Source: Thalassiosira profunda | Lineage: Eukaryota; Bacillariophyta; Thalassiosirophyceae; Thalassiosirales; Thalassiosiraceae | DNA length: 18,755 nt | Assembly (NCBI GenBank): GCA_036939355.1 | Contig: JALLAP010000147.1 | Location: 1 to 18,755, forward strand | Direction of reading: 5' to 3' | Shown here: positions 1 through 7,477 of the stretch, in pieces | How the letters are laid out: each line of letters begins with the position of its first letter | How positions within the stretch are numbered: the stretch's first letter is position 1 | Made by a program: the position numbers and the translations under genes | The notes under the pieces: generated by a model | Seen by the model: the letters and a program-made list of their open reading frames with translations, nothing else | The model's database searches: none | What the model was told of the DNA's origin: nothing

Positions 1-1
1 G

Positions 2-199
2 CAGCAGCGGGAGCGGGGCGGGCATCGGCACGGCGCGGGGCCGGCGAAGGGTCCGTCGTCGGACGGGTACGATCGACGGGGAGGGGAGGGGGGATACGAT
101 GCGCGGGACCGGGAGCGCAACGGCGGTGGGAGCAGAGGCGGGGGTGGAGGAGCGTACTACAGCGGCGGTGGCCGGGAGAGCCGACGAGGCGGCTATTGA
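2..199 (+). CDS. C-terminal RGG/Gly-rich tail of a probable RNA-binding protein (5' partial)
   Basis: Frame 2 is open from the window edge to TGA at 197-199 and encodes 65 residues with no start codon, so the gene begins outside the window. The peptide is almost entirely Gly, Arg, Asp, Ser and Tyr, with RGG, GRE, SRGGGGG and a terminal RRGGY. RGG/RG tails of this kind are known in RRM proteins, DEAD-box helicases and hnRNP-like factors, where they bind RNA and are methylated on arginine. No folded domain is visible, so the family cannot be named. It converges with the GRDP-like gene. Low-complexity GC-rich sequence can give Gly/Arg reading frames by chance; the clean SR/RGG composition up to a stop argues for a real tail, with moderate confidence. 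Confidence 0.5.
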   Translation, partial: QQRERGGHRHGAGPAKGPSSDGYDRRGGEGGYDARDRERNGGGSRGGGGGAYYSGGGRESRRGGY

Positions 200-515
200 T
201 CGTCGGGAAGCTACTACACGGCGTGCTCGCAATGCAAAGATAATGCCGCGGTCGAATTAAGGAAGTTTGGGATGTAGCTGGGGAGATGGAAGTGGTTGGA
301 CTGGGGTCAACTTCGGCAGAAGTTTGTATTGGAAGGAAAACGTTGACGACGGTCGAGTTGGTGTCTCGATCTCTTTGTGTGGTTCTCTTCCGGCTGCAAC
401 AGAAGCAGTCCACAGAAGAGACTAAAGTGAATATGAATATGATGAAACGGCATCGCTGTGGAATGGGGAATGGTATGTGGACAGATGCCAACCGGCTGAC
501 TGCTCTTCGCCAGTG
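200..515. other. Intergenic region between two convergent genes
   Basis: This stretch should hold the 3' UTRs of the RGG-tail gene (+) and the GRDP-like gene (-). It is less GC-rich than its flanks. I see no gene, repeat or clear polyadenylation signal; short open frames here lack any protein-like character. Confidence 0.5.
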
Positions 516-1564
516 CTACCGTTTGATATCTACGCGACTGGCTCTACGCAACAGCCTGCCAAGAGCTTTGTAGCATTTGGGCAGCAAAGCTTTCTGTGCC
601 TTGTCCACCCAGCCAGGCCGGAAGAACTCCTTCGGCGGCTCGCCCCGGTACATGCCGCCCCGCACTGGATATGGCTCGTGGTATGTCTCATACCACAATT
701 GACACGTGGCTCGGTAATTCGTGTCCAAATCGCCTCCCTCCGTGCGATCGTTCAGAGTGTCATCATGATTCATGAGCATGTCGTTTACCCGCATATTCTC
801 GGCGTGATAGCCGTGAATGGACATCAGCATGTGCGTATGCCAGACGAGATCAATCTGGTACGTCGGGACGACGTATTTGTGCCGTTTCAGCCGGCGGAGG
901 ACGATGAACCTGGCATAATTGTCAGCCCCTTGCTTTAGGAACGAGTCCGACGAGAACCGAGGGCCGGAGACCTGCCACAAAAAGGTAGATTGTCGTGAGC
1001 AGGACTCCACGAGGTCGAATCCACCCAGCCTTTTGTCGACACTGCTGCTGCCTTCCGCTGATTTGTTCTTGTCCAAGAAGAAATGTTCGTTTGGATACAT
1101 CGCTCTGAACACTCGAATTGTCTCTTCGCACACCGTCTGCTCTTCGTCGGTAGTCACGGTGGCGTTGGTTGCGCTGCCCTCCAGCTGAAAAGAAAATGGG
1201 TACTGCGTGTCCAAGAACTCCCCCGGCGGCAACTCTTCAGCCAATTTGTTCTTCCCCTCGGCCCACGCAAGCTTCTTCCCGAAGAACCGCTCCTGTACAT
1301 AGCCCAGATATCGGTAGGGCGCGAGGCGGTGGCAGTGCCACAACCAGGCAATATCCGCCGGCGGAATAAGTTTGCACGCGGCATCCGTTCGGCGACACGC
1401 TGACGCCACCAAGGGAAGCCACAACTCAGTGTATCTACGGAAGGACTCGTCGCTAGGTTCGGAGAGCGTGATGCCATTTCGATGCAGCGATTGCAGGAAT
1501 GAGATGTGGCGTTTGGCCTGCTCCACCAGCTCGAGCGAGAGGGGCGAATCGCCGCGCTGGTCAT
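516..1564 (-). CDS. GRDP-like (DUF1399) protein, apparent one-base frame break near the N-terminus
   Basis: The main frame (stop TAG at 516-518) carries two copies of the hallmark of the glycine-rich-domain-protein-like family. 'PPADIAWLWHCHRL' lies about 55-68 residues into the frame counted from the codon at 1526. 'PTYQIDLVWHTHML' lies about 221-234, followed by 'NHDD' and 'RTEGGDL'. These W-x-H-x-H motifs are typical of DUF1399. Plant GRDP proteins are linked to stress responses and development; biochemical activity is unknown, and no Gly-rich or RNA-binding tail is present here. The main frame has no upstream ATG before an in-frame TGA (1566-1568). The first useful ATG, at 1564, is in another frame. 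One extra C in the C4 run (GGGG on +, 1541-1544) would join it to 'LSLELVEQAKRH', which fits the family N-terminus and gives about 349 residues. A missed upstream intron is the alternative. Confidence 0.8.
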
Positions 1565-1760
1565 CTCAACATTTGCAGCTCCGGCAAACGTGCTTGCTCA
1601 AGTAGAAGCGTCACCCCCACTCCTATTCAACGCCCCGGCTCCCCGCACACCCGCCCGGCCTCTGCGCCCCCCGCTTCTTGCCGCCGCTGCTGCACCCTCG
1701 CTCTCCTCTCCCCCGCGCCCGCCGGTTGCTTTGCTTCCCTCCGCCTCTCAGCCTCAGAAT

Positions 1761-1768
1761 TCACGTGA
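1761..1768. promoter_or_regulatory. TCACGTGA palindrome (E-box/G-box type), copy 1
   Basis: An exact 8-bp palindrome TCACGTGA, 147 bp upstream of the SERINC ATG. It is identical to a second copy 54 bp downstream. CACGTG is a known bHLH and bZIP core site. Confidence 0.45.
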
Positions 1769-1814
1769 TTGCCAAACTTGGTCGATCCCTTGAAATTTGT
1801 ACGAAGCAATCGTA

Positions 1815-1822
1815 TCACGTGA
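1815..1822. promoter_or_regulatory. TCACGTGA palindrome (E-box/G-box type), copy 2
   Basis: A second exact TCACGTGA, 93 bp upstream of the SERINC ATG and 54 bp start-to-start from copy 1, which is about five helical turns, so both could face the same side of the DNA. Confidence 0.45.
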
Positions 1823-1907
1823 TGTCGTGATCGTGCACAAGCGACAAACGAACGAAAAGAACAAAAAAGCGCTGAGGCGCTGCTCATAACGCGGAACAAC
1901 ACCAGCG

Positions 1908-3509
1908 ATGGTGAGTGCGCGGGAGGGACTGGATGGGCGGGTTGGCCGTTGGGCGGGGAATTGCGGCGGCGGAGTTGCGAATGACATGCGGATTGCAACA
2001 GTTCTGCTCACTCCTCTTCGTCTCCATTCTCCGTCCCAGGGATCTGCAATCTCCTCCACGATTTCCATGGGGCTGACCTATTGCGCATGCTCCTCGGCCT
2101 CCTCGATTTGCAACGCCTGTTTAGGCCAAACCTCACCCCACACGAGCGGACGACGGCGATCGGTCCTCCTCCTCGCCCTCGCGGTGTTACTGGCGCTGAC
2201 GTTTCAGTACTCCCTGGCCCCGGCCATCTTGGGCGACGGCAACAGCTGGTGGAACGTCGTCCGAAAAACGCCGGGGGTGGGGAAACACGTTTTTCGTGGG
2301 TGGACGAGCGGGTGCGAGCAATATCTGCCCGACGACCAGCACGGAGGAAACGACGAAGACAAACTCTCTGGGCCGTTTGGGCAATGTGCGGGGAACGCGG
2401 GGGTGTACCGCCCCACCTTCTTCTCCTTCCTCTTCTTCACATTTGCGGCCGTGGCGTCGTACCTCCGCCCGTCGCTGAATCGGGAGGTGTGGCCGGCCAA
2501 ATACAGCGTGTACCTCCTGTTGGTGGTGGCGTCGGTGTTCATGTCCAATCATCCGTGGTTTACAGGGGTGTTCCTTCATCTTTCGAGGGTGGGGGCGGGG
2601 GTGTTCATCGTCGTGCAACAGATCATATTGATCGATCTGGCCTACAATTGGAACGACAATTGGGTGGGGAGGGCGGATTCGGCGGACCGATTGGAGTGGG
2701 GCAGTGGGAAGAAGTGGCTCCAGGCGACGATTGCCGTGTGCGCCTCCTTTTACGTGATGGCGGTCGTCGGGATTGGGCTCTTGTATCACTACTTTAAGGG
2801 ATGCGGGGGGAACACGGCAATCATTACGATGAGTCTGATTGGAATAGTCGCTGTGACGGTCGTGCAGCTGAGCGGCGTCGATGGAAGTTTATTGACCTCC
2901 TCCGTGATCTCGCTGTACGTCGTGTACCTGGGGTACTCGGCCGTCTCAAAGAATCCTCACGGATCGTGCAACCCTCTTCTGGCGAAGGAGAACGATCCGT
3001 ACGATATTGTCATCGGCTTGGTCTTGACTGCCCTCAGTCTGGCATGGACGGGGTGGAGCTGGACGGCCGAGGACCGGCTGAGCGGTGATAATGTCAAAGA
3101 GGCACGGTCTCTGGCCAAAAGTGGGAATGCATTTCGAAGGGGACAAGATCCCGTGCTCGATTTGGACGACCCTCTCCTAGAGTATAATGATGCGGATCGA
3201 CCGCCGTCGGGGTTGGCACTCGGATCGGGTGGCGACGACGACGTGCTGGTTTCGCAAGGCAGCGACATTTGGAAGCTGAACGCCATTCTGGCGCTCGTGA
3301 GTTGCTGGGTGGCCATGTCTCTGACAGGTTGGGGCTCCATCTCGGGGGCTGTTGGAGGGGAGGATGGCGATCAGATTCACAACGCAGCCAATCCGACTGT
3401 TGGGAAAGTCAATATGGCAATGATTGCAGTTAGCCAGTGGGTGGCACTCTCGTTGTATGCCTGGACGCTTGTTGCGCCTCGGCTGTTCCCCGATCGCGAC
3501 TTTTCGTGA
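1908..3509 (+). CDS. SERINC/TMS1 family multi-pass membrane protein
   Basis: Exons are 1908-1910 (ATG only) and 2040-3509, giving 490 residues, close to the usual 450-480 for serine incorporator proteins. Family signatures run throughout (spliced numbering): a Cys-rich N-terminus (residues 16-28), 'SNHPWFTG' (170-177), 'QQIILIDLAYNWND' (194-207), 'LLYHYFKGCGGN' (248-259), 'SLYVVYLGYSAVSKNP' (292-307) and 'LYAWTLVAPRLFPDRDF' (473-489). About ten hydrophobic segments are visible. SERINCs are membrane proteins linked to incorporation of serine into phosphatidylserine and sphingolipids, and some act as lipid scramblases. A retained intron would leave the frame open and insert 43 residues after Met1. 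The spliced start MGSAIS fits the M-G-x-x-x-S myristoylation pattern. The intron-free start at the ATG at 2069 is a weaker alternative. The family call is secure. Confidence 0.92.
   Translation: MVSAREGLDGRVGRWAGNCGGGVANDMRIATVLLTPLRLHSPSQGSAISSTISMGLTYCACSSASSICNACLGQTSPHTSGRRRSVLLLALAVLLALTFQYSLAPAILGDGNSWWNVVRKTPGVGKHVFRGWTSGCEQYLPDDQHGGNDEDKLSGPFGQCAGNAGVYRPTFFSFLFFTFAAVASYLRPSLNREVWPAKYSVYLLLVVASVFMSNHPWFTGVFLHLSRVGAGVFIVVQQIILIDLAYNWNDNWVGRADSADRLEWGSGKKWLQATIAVCASFYVMAVVGIGLLYHYFKGCGGNTAIITMSLIGIVAVTVVQLSGVDGSLLTSSVISLYVVYLGYSAVSKNPHGSCNPLLAKENDPYDIVIGLVLTALSLAWTGWSWTAEDRLSGDNVKEARSLAKSGNAFRRGQDPVLDLDDPLLEYNDADRPPSGLALGSGGDDDVLVSQGSDIWKLNAILALVSCWVAMSLTGWGSISGAVGGEDGDQIHNAANPTVGKVNMAMIAVSQWVALSLYAWTLVAPRLFPDRDFS
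1911..2039 (+). other. Phase-0 intron directly after the SERINC start codon
   Basis: The donor GTGAGT follows the ATG immediately (ATG|GTGAGT). The acceptor is a pyrimidine-rich tract ending CCGTCCCAG|GGA, with a plausible branch region 'GCTCACT' about 30 nt upstream. The intron is 129 bp, a multiple of three, and stop-free in frame. The protein it would encode is unlike any SERINC N-terminus, whereas the spliced version begins in family style. Confidence 0.75.
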
Positions 3510-3780
3510 GCAAGGTTGTGGATAAGAATACAGTGCTGTAGTGCTATAATTGCAGTTTATCACATTGTGATGCACATCTTATGCTCACAACGGCTCTGCA
3601 CGCACCCGGCCGAACTCGGCGCAGAGCAGATACGATCAAAGCTTCTTCGGAGGTGGCTCTCAAAGCAGATACCTACGGTTGTTGTTACCTCTAAATAACA
3701 TCAGGAACCCTCTCCCACTTTTGGTCTGCATTGTATGAACCTATTCTTCAAGACCACTCAATCAACGGTGTTTCCCAATC

Positions 3781-4877
3781 CTAATAGCGCTTTGCCTCGA
3801 GGATACCAGCATTAAAATCCTCGCACCACTTGATGCAAAACTGCTTGTGTCCGCCCTCCTCCGCCTTCCAGTGCTGCACCTGACAGTTTTTGCTGCAGTA
3901 CCACGCCGCGCGGCACCTTGAGCAGCGCAGGAGTGCAATCTCTGGCGGTGATTCCTTGCTGCACCTGAAGCACCAGCGGTGCACCTTTTCTCATGCTTCT
4001 TCATTATTTGGGCGTCTTCGTTTCCCTTCTCGGCAGCCCAACTGATCAGATGCATTCCCTTCGTGAAGTTTGGATTAATTTCTGGCGCCAGCATCGGATC
4101 CGGAGCGCACATAATGGATCCCAACAGGGCCATGGAGGGTCCGTGACCCCTTTCCGCGGCTGGCGTCAACACGCGAATTGCCTCTATATACGATTTGCGT
4201 ACGCCGCTCTCGCCATTATAGTGAACCAAACCCAGGTCGTAGCACGCAATATCATATCCGTTTTCAGCCGAGCTTTGCAAGTACCGGATGAATTCAGTAT
4301 TATCCCCCTCATCTTCCAACACTCCAGCAAGACAGTACTCGGCAATTGCGTGGCCCTGTTCGGCTGCGGCGAGATACCATCGCTTTGCTTCTTCAGGGGA
4401 TTTTGGCAAACCATCCGAACCCCGATCATACCGGCCACCAATCAAATGTTGGCAATTGGGGTCTCCCTTGTTTGCCCCGAGCATAAATATTTCCATGCCC
4501 CTTTCCACGTTTCTCTCCACCCCTCCTTCCCCATTTATGAAAGAATACGCCAACCGGTGGTACAATATGAGCGGCAAATGTCCATTCTCAAATCTCTCCT
4601 GCATCATTCTGGTACTGTCAACTTCGTCTTTGGGAATTTCGGCTCGACAGAGTGGGCAATAGCGATCGAGCTGCTCTTCCTGCCGACCAAACGATCCTTC
4701 AGCCACCGCCCTCTGCAAAACAGCGTTCCGCTTATCCCTGCAGTCAGGGCACGCCGCCTTGCCGCAACAGTAGAATCTTATTAGATTTTGCAAATCCCAA
4801 AAGGGGAGGGGCTCCAGGCAGAGCGGGCAGTCCTCCTCCACAATATTGCCGTTGTCGGCTGCCTCGGATTCTGACAT
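3781..4877 (-). CDS. RING-like / Sel1-repeat / MYND zinc finger protein, apparent frame break before the MYND
   Basis: ATG at 4877. Residues 17-77 hold a Cys-only RING-like module (C17, C20, C37/C38, C43, C46, C74, C77). Sel1-type helical repeats follow at about 104-290, e.g. 'SPEEAKRWYLAAAEQGHAIAEYCLA' is split over two helices at about 160-184. A complete MYND finger sits at the C-terminus in another frame (3781-3984): C-x2-C, C-x2-C, YC-x3-C, HW...H-x3-C. The Sel1 frame changes at an A4 run (- strand, 3986-3989); one added A gives a continuous protein of about 365 residues ending at TAG 3781-3783. Uncorrected, the first frame runs on to 3762 with low-complexity Arg/Ser sequence. Proteins combining these modules are numerous in diatoms. 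MYND fingers bind proline-rich partners and Sel1 repeats scaffold proteins; a ubiquitin ligase role is possible but unproven without the usual RING His. Confidence 0.8.
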
Positions 4878-5305
4878 GGTCCGTCGGTGTTTGGTGCACT
4901 GCGCGCCTCAATTTTATCAGTGCGTAATTTTCTAGCTGCAGTCGGCCGCTTCCCCGATTGATAGAAGAGCCGCCAGCAGAGGGCAGCAAGCAGTGGCGGC
5001 CGCCGGGCGGGAGGGAGCGGGGGCGAGAGGAGGAGCGGAGCCTCAAAAGTGCTTCTCCCGCCCGGCTCGCGGCTCGCCGTCTCATGGCGCTTCCGTCCTT
5101 CCCGCACTCCCCACACAACTATCGTACATCACCTCTACTCTCGCTCCAAACCTGCCCCAAACATCATCCGCTCCCCACGGCGCGGCCGCCTGAAGAGCGC
5201 AGGCAGGGGCCTCAGGGTCGGCGCAGCAATACCGGCGCGAGCTAAGCGCCCCAGTTATCCAACCGGGTGGGCGTCATCGCGCATGGACAGAGCGGACACA
5301 TAGAT
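4878..5305. promoter_or_regulatory. Divergent promoter between the MYND gene (-) and the PIG-H-like gene (+)
   Basis: About 430 bp with a strongly purine-rich GC segment near 4990-5045 (GGGAGGGAGCGGGGGCGAGA type) and a C/T-rich part on the + strand beyond 5090. A seven-codon frame including the stop (ATG 5283-5285 to TAG 5301-5303) ends two bases before the PIG-H-like ATG. Open frames across this stretch are compositional and I call no gene. Confidence 0.45.
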
Positions 5306-6097
5306 ATGCACCGCATCGTCCTCCACGCCCCTCAAGCTCGACGGGGAGGCGGCCCTCTCTCGATTGGCGTCGGGGCGTCGGCTGCATCGGCTGTCTTCCT
5401 CTCATATTTCATATCGAGATGTGGGGATGACAAGTTGCAATTGATGGACGACGCGCTGCGGAGTTGGCCGTCTGCATCAACGTTGCATTTGCAACGACCA
5501 GAGGCAATTGCGTTTCTGATTGTTGTTGCAAATCTTTGCTTGGCGGGCGTCGCCTGGAAATTACTCACGGGACAATTTCTGGAGGCTGCCATGGAAATCA
5601 CCCCCGAAGGCGTGCAGCTCGTGACAATCTATGGGAGACGCACTGATGGGTGGGATGCGCAGAGGTCAGATTTGTCGTCGCCGTCGACGGCAGATTACTC
5701 TGTCAGCGAAAACGCGGATCCGATCGCCCACAGTGGCAGCCCCCAAATCAAAGTACGAGCGGTCATACCCCGAGATCGAATATTGGACGCGGTGGTGCTG
5801 GAGGTCGTCTGGTCGCACTGCGTTTGGAGCCAGGTGGCCTTCCGCGTCCTGAAAGGATCGCCGGACAATGCACGTCGCTCGGAAGAGGTCGAGCAGATAA
5901 CAGGGGAAATGAGTGGCAATCCCAAAGCTTTGCAGAAGAAAGAACGACCTTCCATGCAGGAATTACTGCGACAGGGTCGGGTATCGATTGTGCCGGCATT
6001 TCCGGATGAATGTCGGGGGATGCTATCCTACGAGCAATGCTTGAAGGTGCAGGCCGAGATAGAAAGGCTGCTTGGCTTACCAAGGAATGACGCGTAA
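5306..6097 (+). CDS. PIG-H-like subunit of GPI-GlcNAc transferase
   Basis: The start is the first in-frame ATG (5306), giving 263 residues. A hydrophobic hairpin at about 18-37 and 67-87 precedes a conserved C-terminal half, the PIG-H layout. Family-like blocks are 'MEITPEGVQLVTIYG' (96-110), 'IPRDRILDAVVLEVVWSHCVW' split around 154-174, which matches the 'FIP...I.DVVINE' block, and 'VSIVPAFPDE' followed by 'LSYEQCLKVQAEIERLLG', which matches the terminal 'VVF..PRL..L..VY..LR' region. PIG-H is a non-catalytic partner of PIG-A in the ER complex that transfers GlcNAc from UDP-GlcNAc to phosphatidylinositol, the first step of GPI-anchor synthesis. The loop at about 112-150 is longer than I expect for the family. 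Sequence similarity is weak, as is normal for PIG-H, so the call rests on layout plus blocks. Confidence 0.65.
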   Translation: MHRIVLHAPQARRGGGPLSIGVGASAASAVFLSYFISRCGDDKLQLMDDALRSWPSASTLHLQRPEAIAFLIVVANLCLAGVAWKLLTGQFLEAAMEITPEGVQLVTIYGRRTDGWDAQRSDLSSPSTADYSVSENADPIAHSGSPQIKVRAVIPRDRILDAVVLEVVWSHCVWSQVAFRVLKGSPDNARRSEEVEQITGEMSGNPKALQKKERPSMQELLRQGRVSIVPAFPDECRGMLSYEQCLKVQAEIERLLGLPRNDA

Positions 6098-6212
6098 AGC
6101 TGCAAAAGTACCGTTGGGTGACAAGTAAAAAGAGAAGAAGTATTACAGCCAAAGCATGCAATAGCTTGAGAACTGGTGGTTGCAATGTCGCGGTGATACC
6201 CTTTTCCACTCC

Positions 6213-7105
6213 TCATTCATCCTCTACTGTCAAAAAGTCAAGCATCCTCTCCAATTGTACCCGGTGCTTTTTCTCCCCCAACTTGAAAGCGGTCTCGAAC
6301 TTTCCCGGGAGATCGGTGGCGCATTTCTTCAGCATGCGGAACTTTTTGCAGATGAAATATTCCCGATAGTACTGGGACCTGGAATCCTGGCACAACTTTC
6401 CGTCGTGATTGCCAAACGTCCCCTTGCAACGCCCACACACAAGAGAATTTGGGTGCGTGCCGGGAGAGCAATCACATTTATCGAAATGGTCCTCTTTTCT
6501 GTCTGGCGGATCCAATTTCATATCAAACACAGATTCAAGATACTTCGTGTTCTGTTCTGGTTCCATCAGCCACTCATCAATCTTTCCGAGACAAACCTGC
6601 ACCGTCATAAGGTGATCTTTCAGTTTGGCCAAAAAGGGCCCAAGGACATCCTCGTGCAAGATGAGCGACTTTTCAAAGAACATCTCGTAGTCAACCAAGC
6701 CGGGGTATGCCTCCTTTTTAGCAACGACAAAAAGACCGTCGATATCCGGCGAGAGCTTAAAAAGAGGTCCCAAATCAAACTTCTTCTCAGAAGGCTTTGA
6801 ATATGTAACAAATTGGGTGCTTGATTCGATTGTGAATGTCGATACCTCATCAAACGAACATCGTCTGAAGTTGCCGCTAGCATTCCCCGATTTCATGCTG
6901 AATTTGTAGCGAGGATTGCCTGAATTTCGCGTATGTTCTGCTCTACATCGTAGTTCGCCGGCGGCCCATCGTTGCCATCGCGGTTCTTCACCAAATAGCC
7001 CCCGACTTCATCACGCGTTTTGGATACCAACTCCAGTGGCTCCATTCGGGCTGCGCGCGCATCGGCGCCCTCTACCTTCTCCACCGACATTTGGTGAGAT
7101 GACAT
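6213..7105 (-). CDS. Hypothetical protein with a Cys-rich segment, reading frame interrupted
   Basis: Two consecutive frames appear to form one gene. The first runs from ATG 7105 to TGA 6893-6895 (70 residues, acidic and hydrophilic). The second runs from 6896 to TGA 6213-6215 (227 residues). They overlap as ATGA. One added base near the AAA just upstream of the stop (6902-6904) would join them. A 95-bp intron (GTGATG...ATTCAG, exon 2 from 6919) is an alternative, but it lacks a pyrimidine tract. The second part has balanced charge, no signal peptide and no membrane segment. It carries a possible zinc-binding cluster 'CDC', 'CGRC', C, 'FICKKF', 'KKC' at about 141-192 of that frame. I do not recognise the family. 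The antisense frame over this region is less protein-like. Convergent with the PIG-H-like gene. Confidence 0.5.
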
Positions 7106-7477
7106 ATGATGTGAATGACCTCATCCACAAGAGTAATCATCCACGTGAAACTTCCGAGGAGACTAAAACAGTGGGATGCGTGGCGTTGGCGGCTACAGCG
7201 GTGGCGGCGGCTCGTCGATCATGCGGGTGAACCCGCGGGTTAGGAGCAGGGCGCCGGGGGGAGGCTCAGCCCTGCAGAGTTACTGATTCCTATGTGTCCG
7301 AAATTCCTCCAATCTAATACTAATTCCACCATTGATTCGATTGAATTCCGCTCGTAGGCCGGTCAAATGGCAGGGCAGGCACCAACATCAACACTGCACA
7401 GCCCCGCCGTAGCCCCGTAGCGCCCCTCTCTCGCCACAATCTCCGCCGCCATTGCAATTCACATCCTCAAACACGCC
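7106..7477. promoter_or_regulatory. Divergent promoter between the hypothetical gene (-) and the LRR gene (+)
   Basis: About 370 bp. A GC-rich part (7170-7265) contains nested inverted repeats: GCGGGT-GA-ACCCGC (7223-7236) and the palindrome ACCCGCGGGT (7231-7240). An AT-richer part (7285-7350) follows, then a C-rich leader before the LRR ATG. A 36-codon Gly-rich frame (7176-7286) is present but not convincing as a gene. Confidence 0.4.

Larger units (their letters stand above)
1565..1907. promoter_or_regulatory. Shared divergent promoter, GRDP-like (-) and SERINC (+)
   Basis: This segment of about 340 bp separates the two divergent starts. A pyrimidine-rich block (about 1610-1745 on +) gives way to an AT-richer part holding two exact TCACGTGA palindromes at 1761-1768 and 1815-1822. 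A small inverted repeat (AGCGC, four-base loop, GCGCT) lies at 1868-1881, probably in the SERINC 5' UTR. No convincing TATA box was seen. The CACGTG core is the classic bHLH/bZIP target; its use here is inferred. Confidence 0.5.

Noticed and set aside
2081..2797. Plus-strand frame of 238 residues inside SERINC
   Set aside because: Overlaps conserved SERINC membrane segments in another frame; Arg/Gly-rich.
3993..4784. Plus-strand frame of 263 residues
   Set aside because: Antisense to the Sel1 repeats, with no recognisable domain.
6180..6800. Plus-strand frame of 206 residues opposite the hypothetical gene
   Set aside because: The minus-strand product has more balanced composition and ordered Cys pairs. 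The plus-strand product is Leu/Arg/His-biased, as expected of antisense.
7176..7286. 36-codon Gly-rich frame before the LRR gene
   Set aside because: Short and compositional, with no similarity to a known peptide. It could be an upstream frame, but there is no positive evidence.
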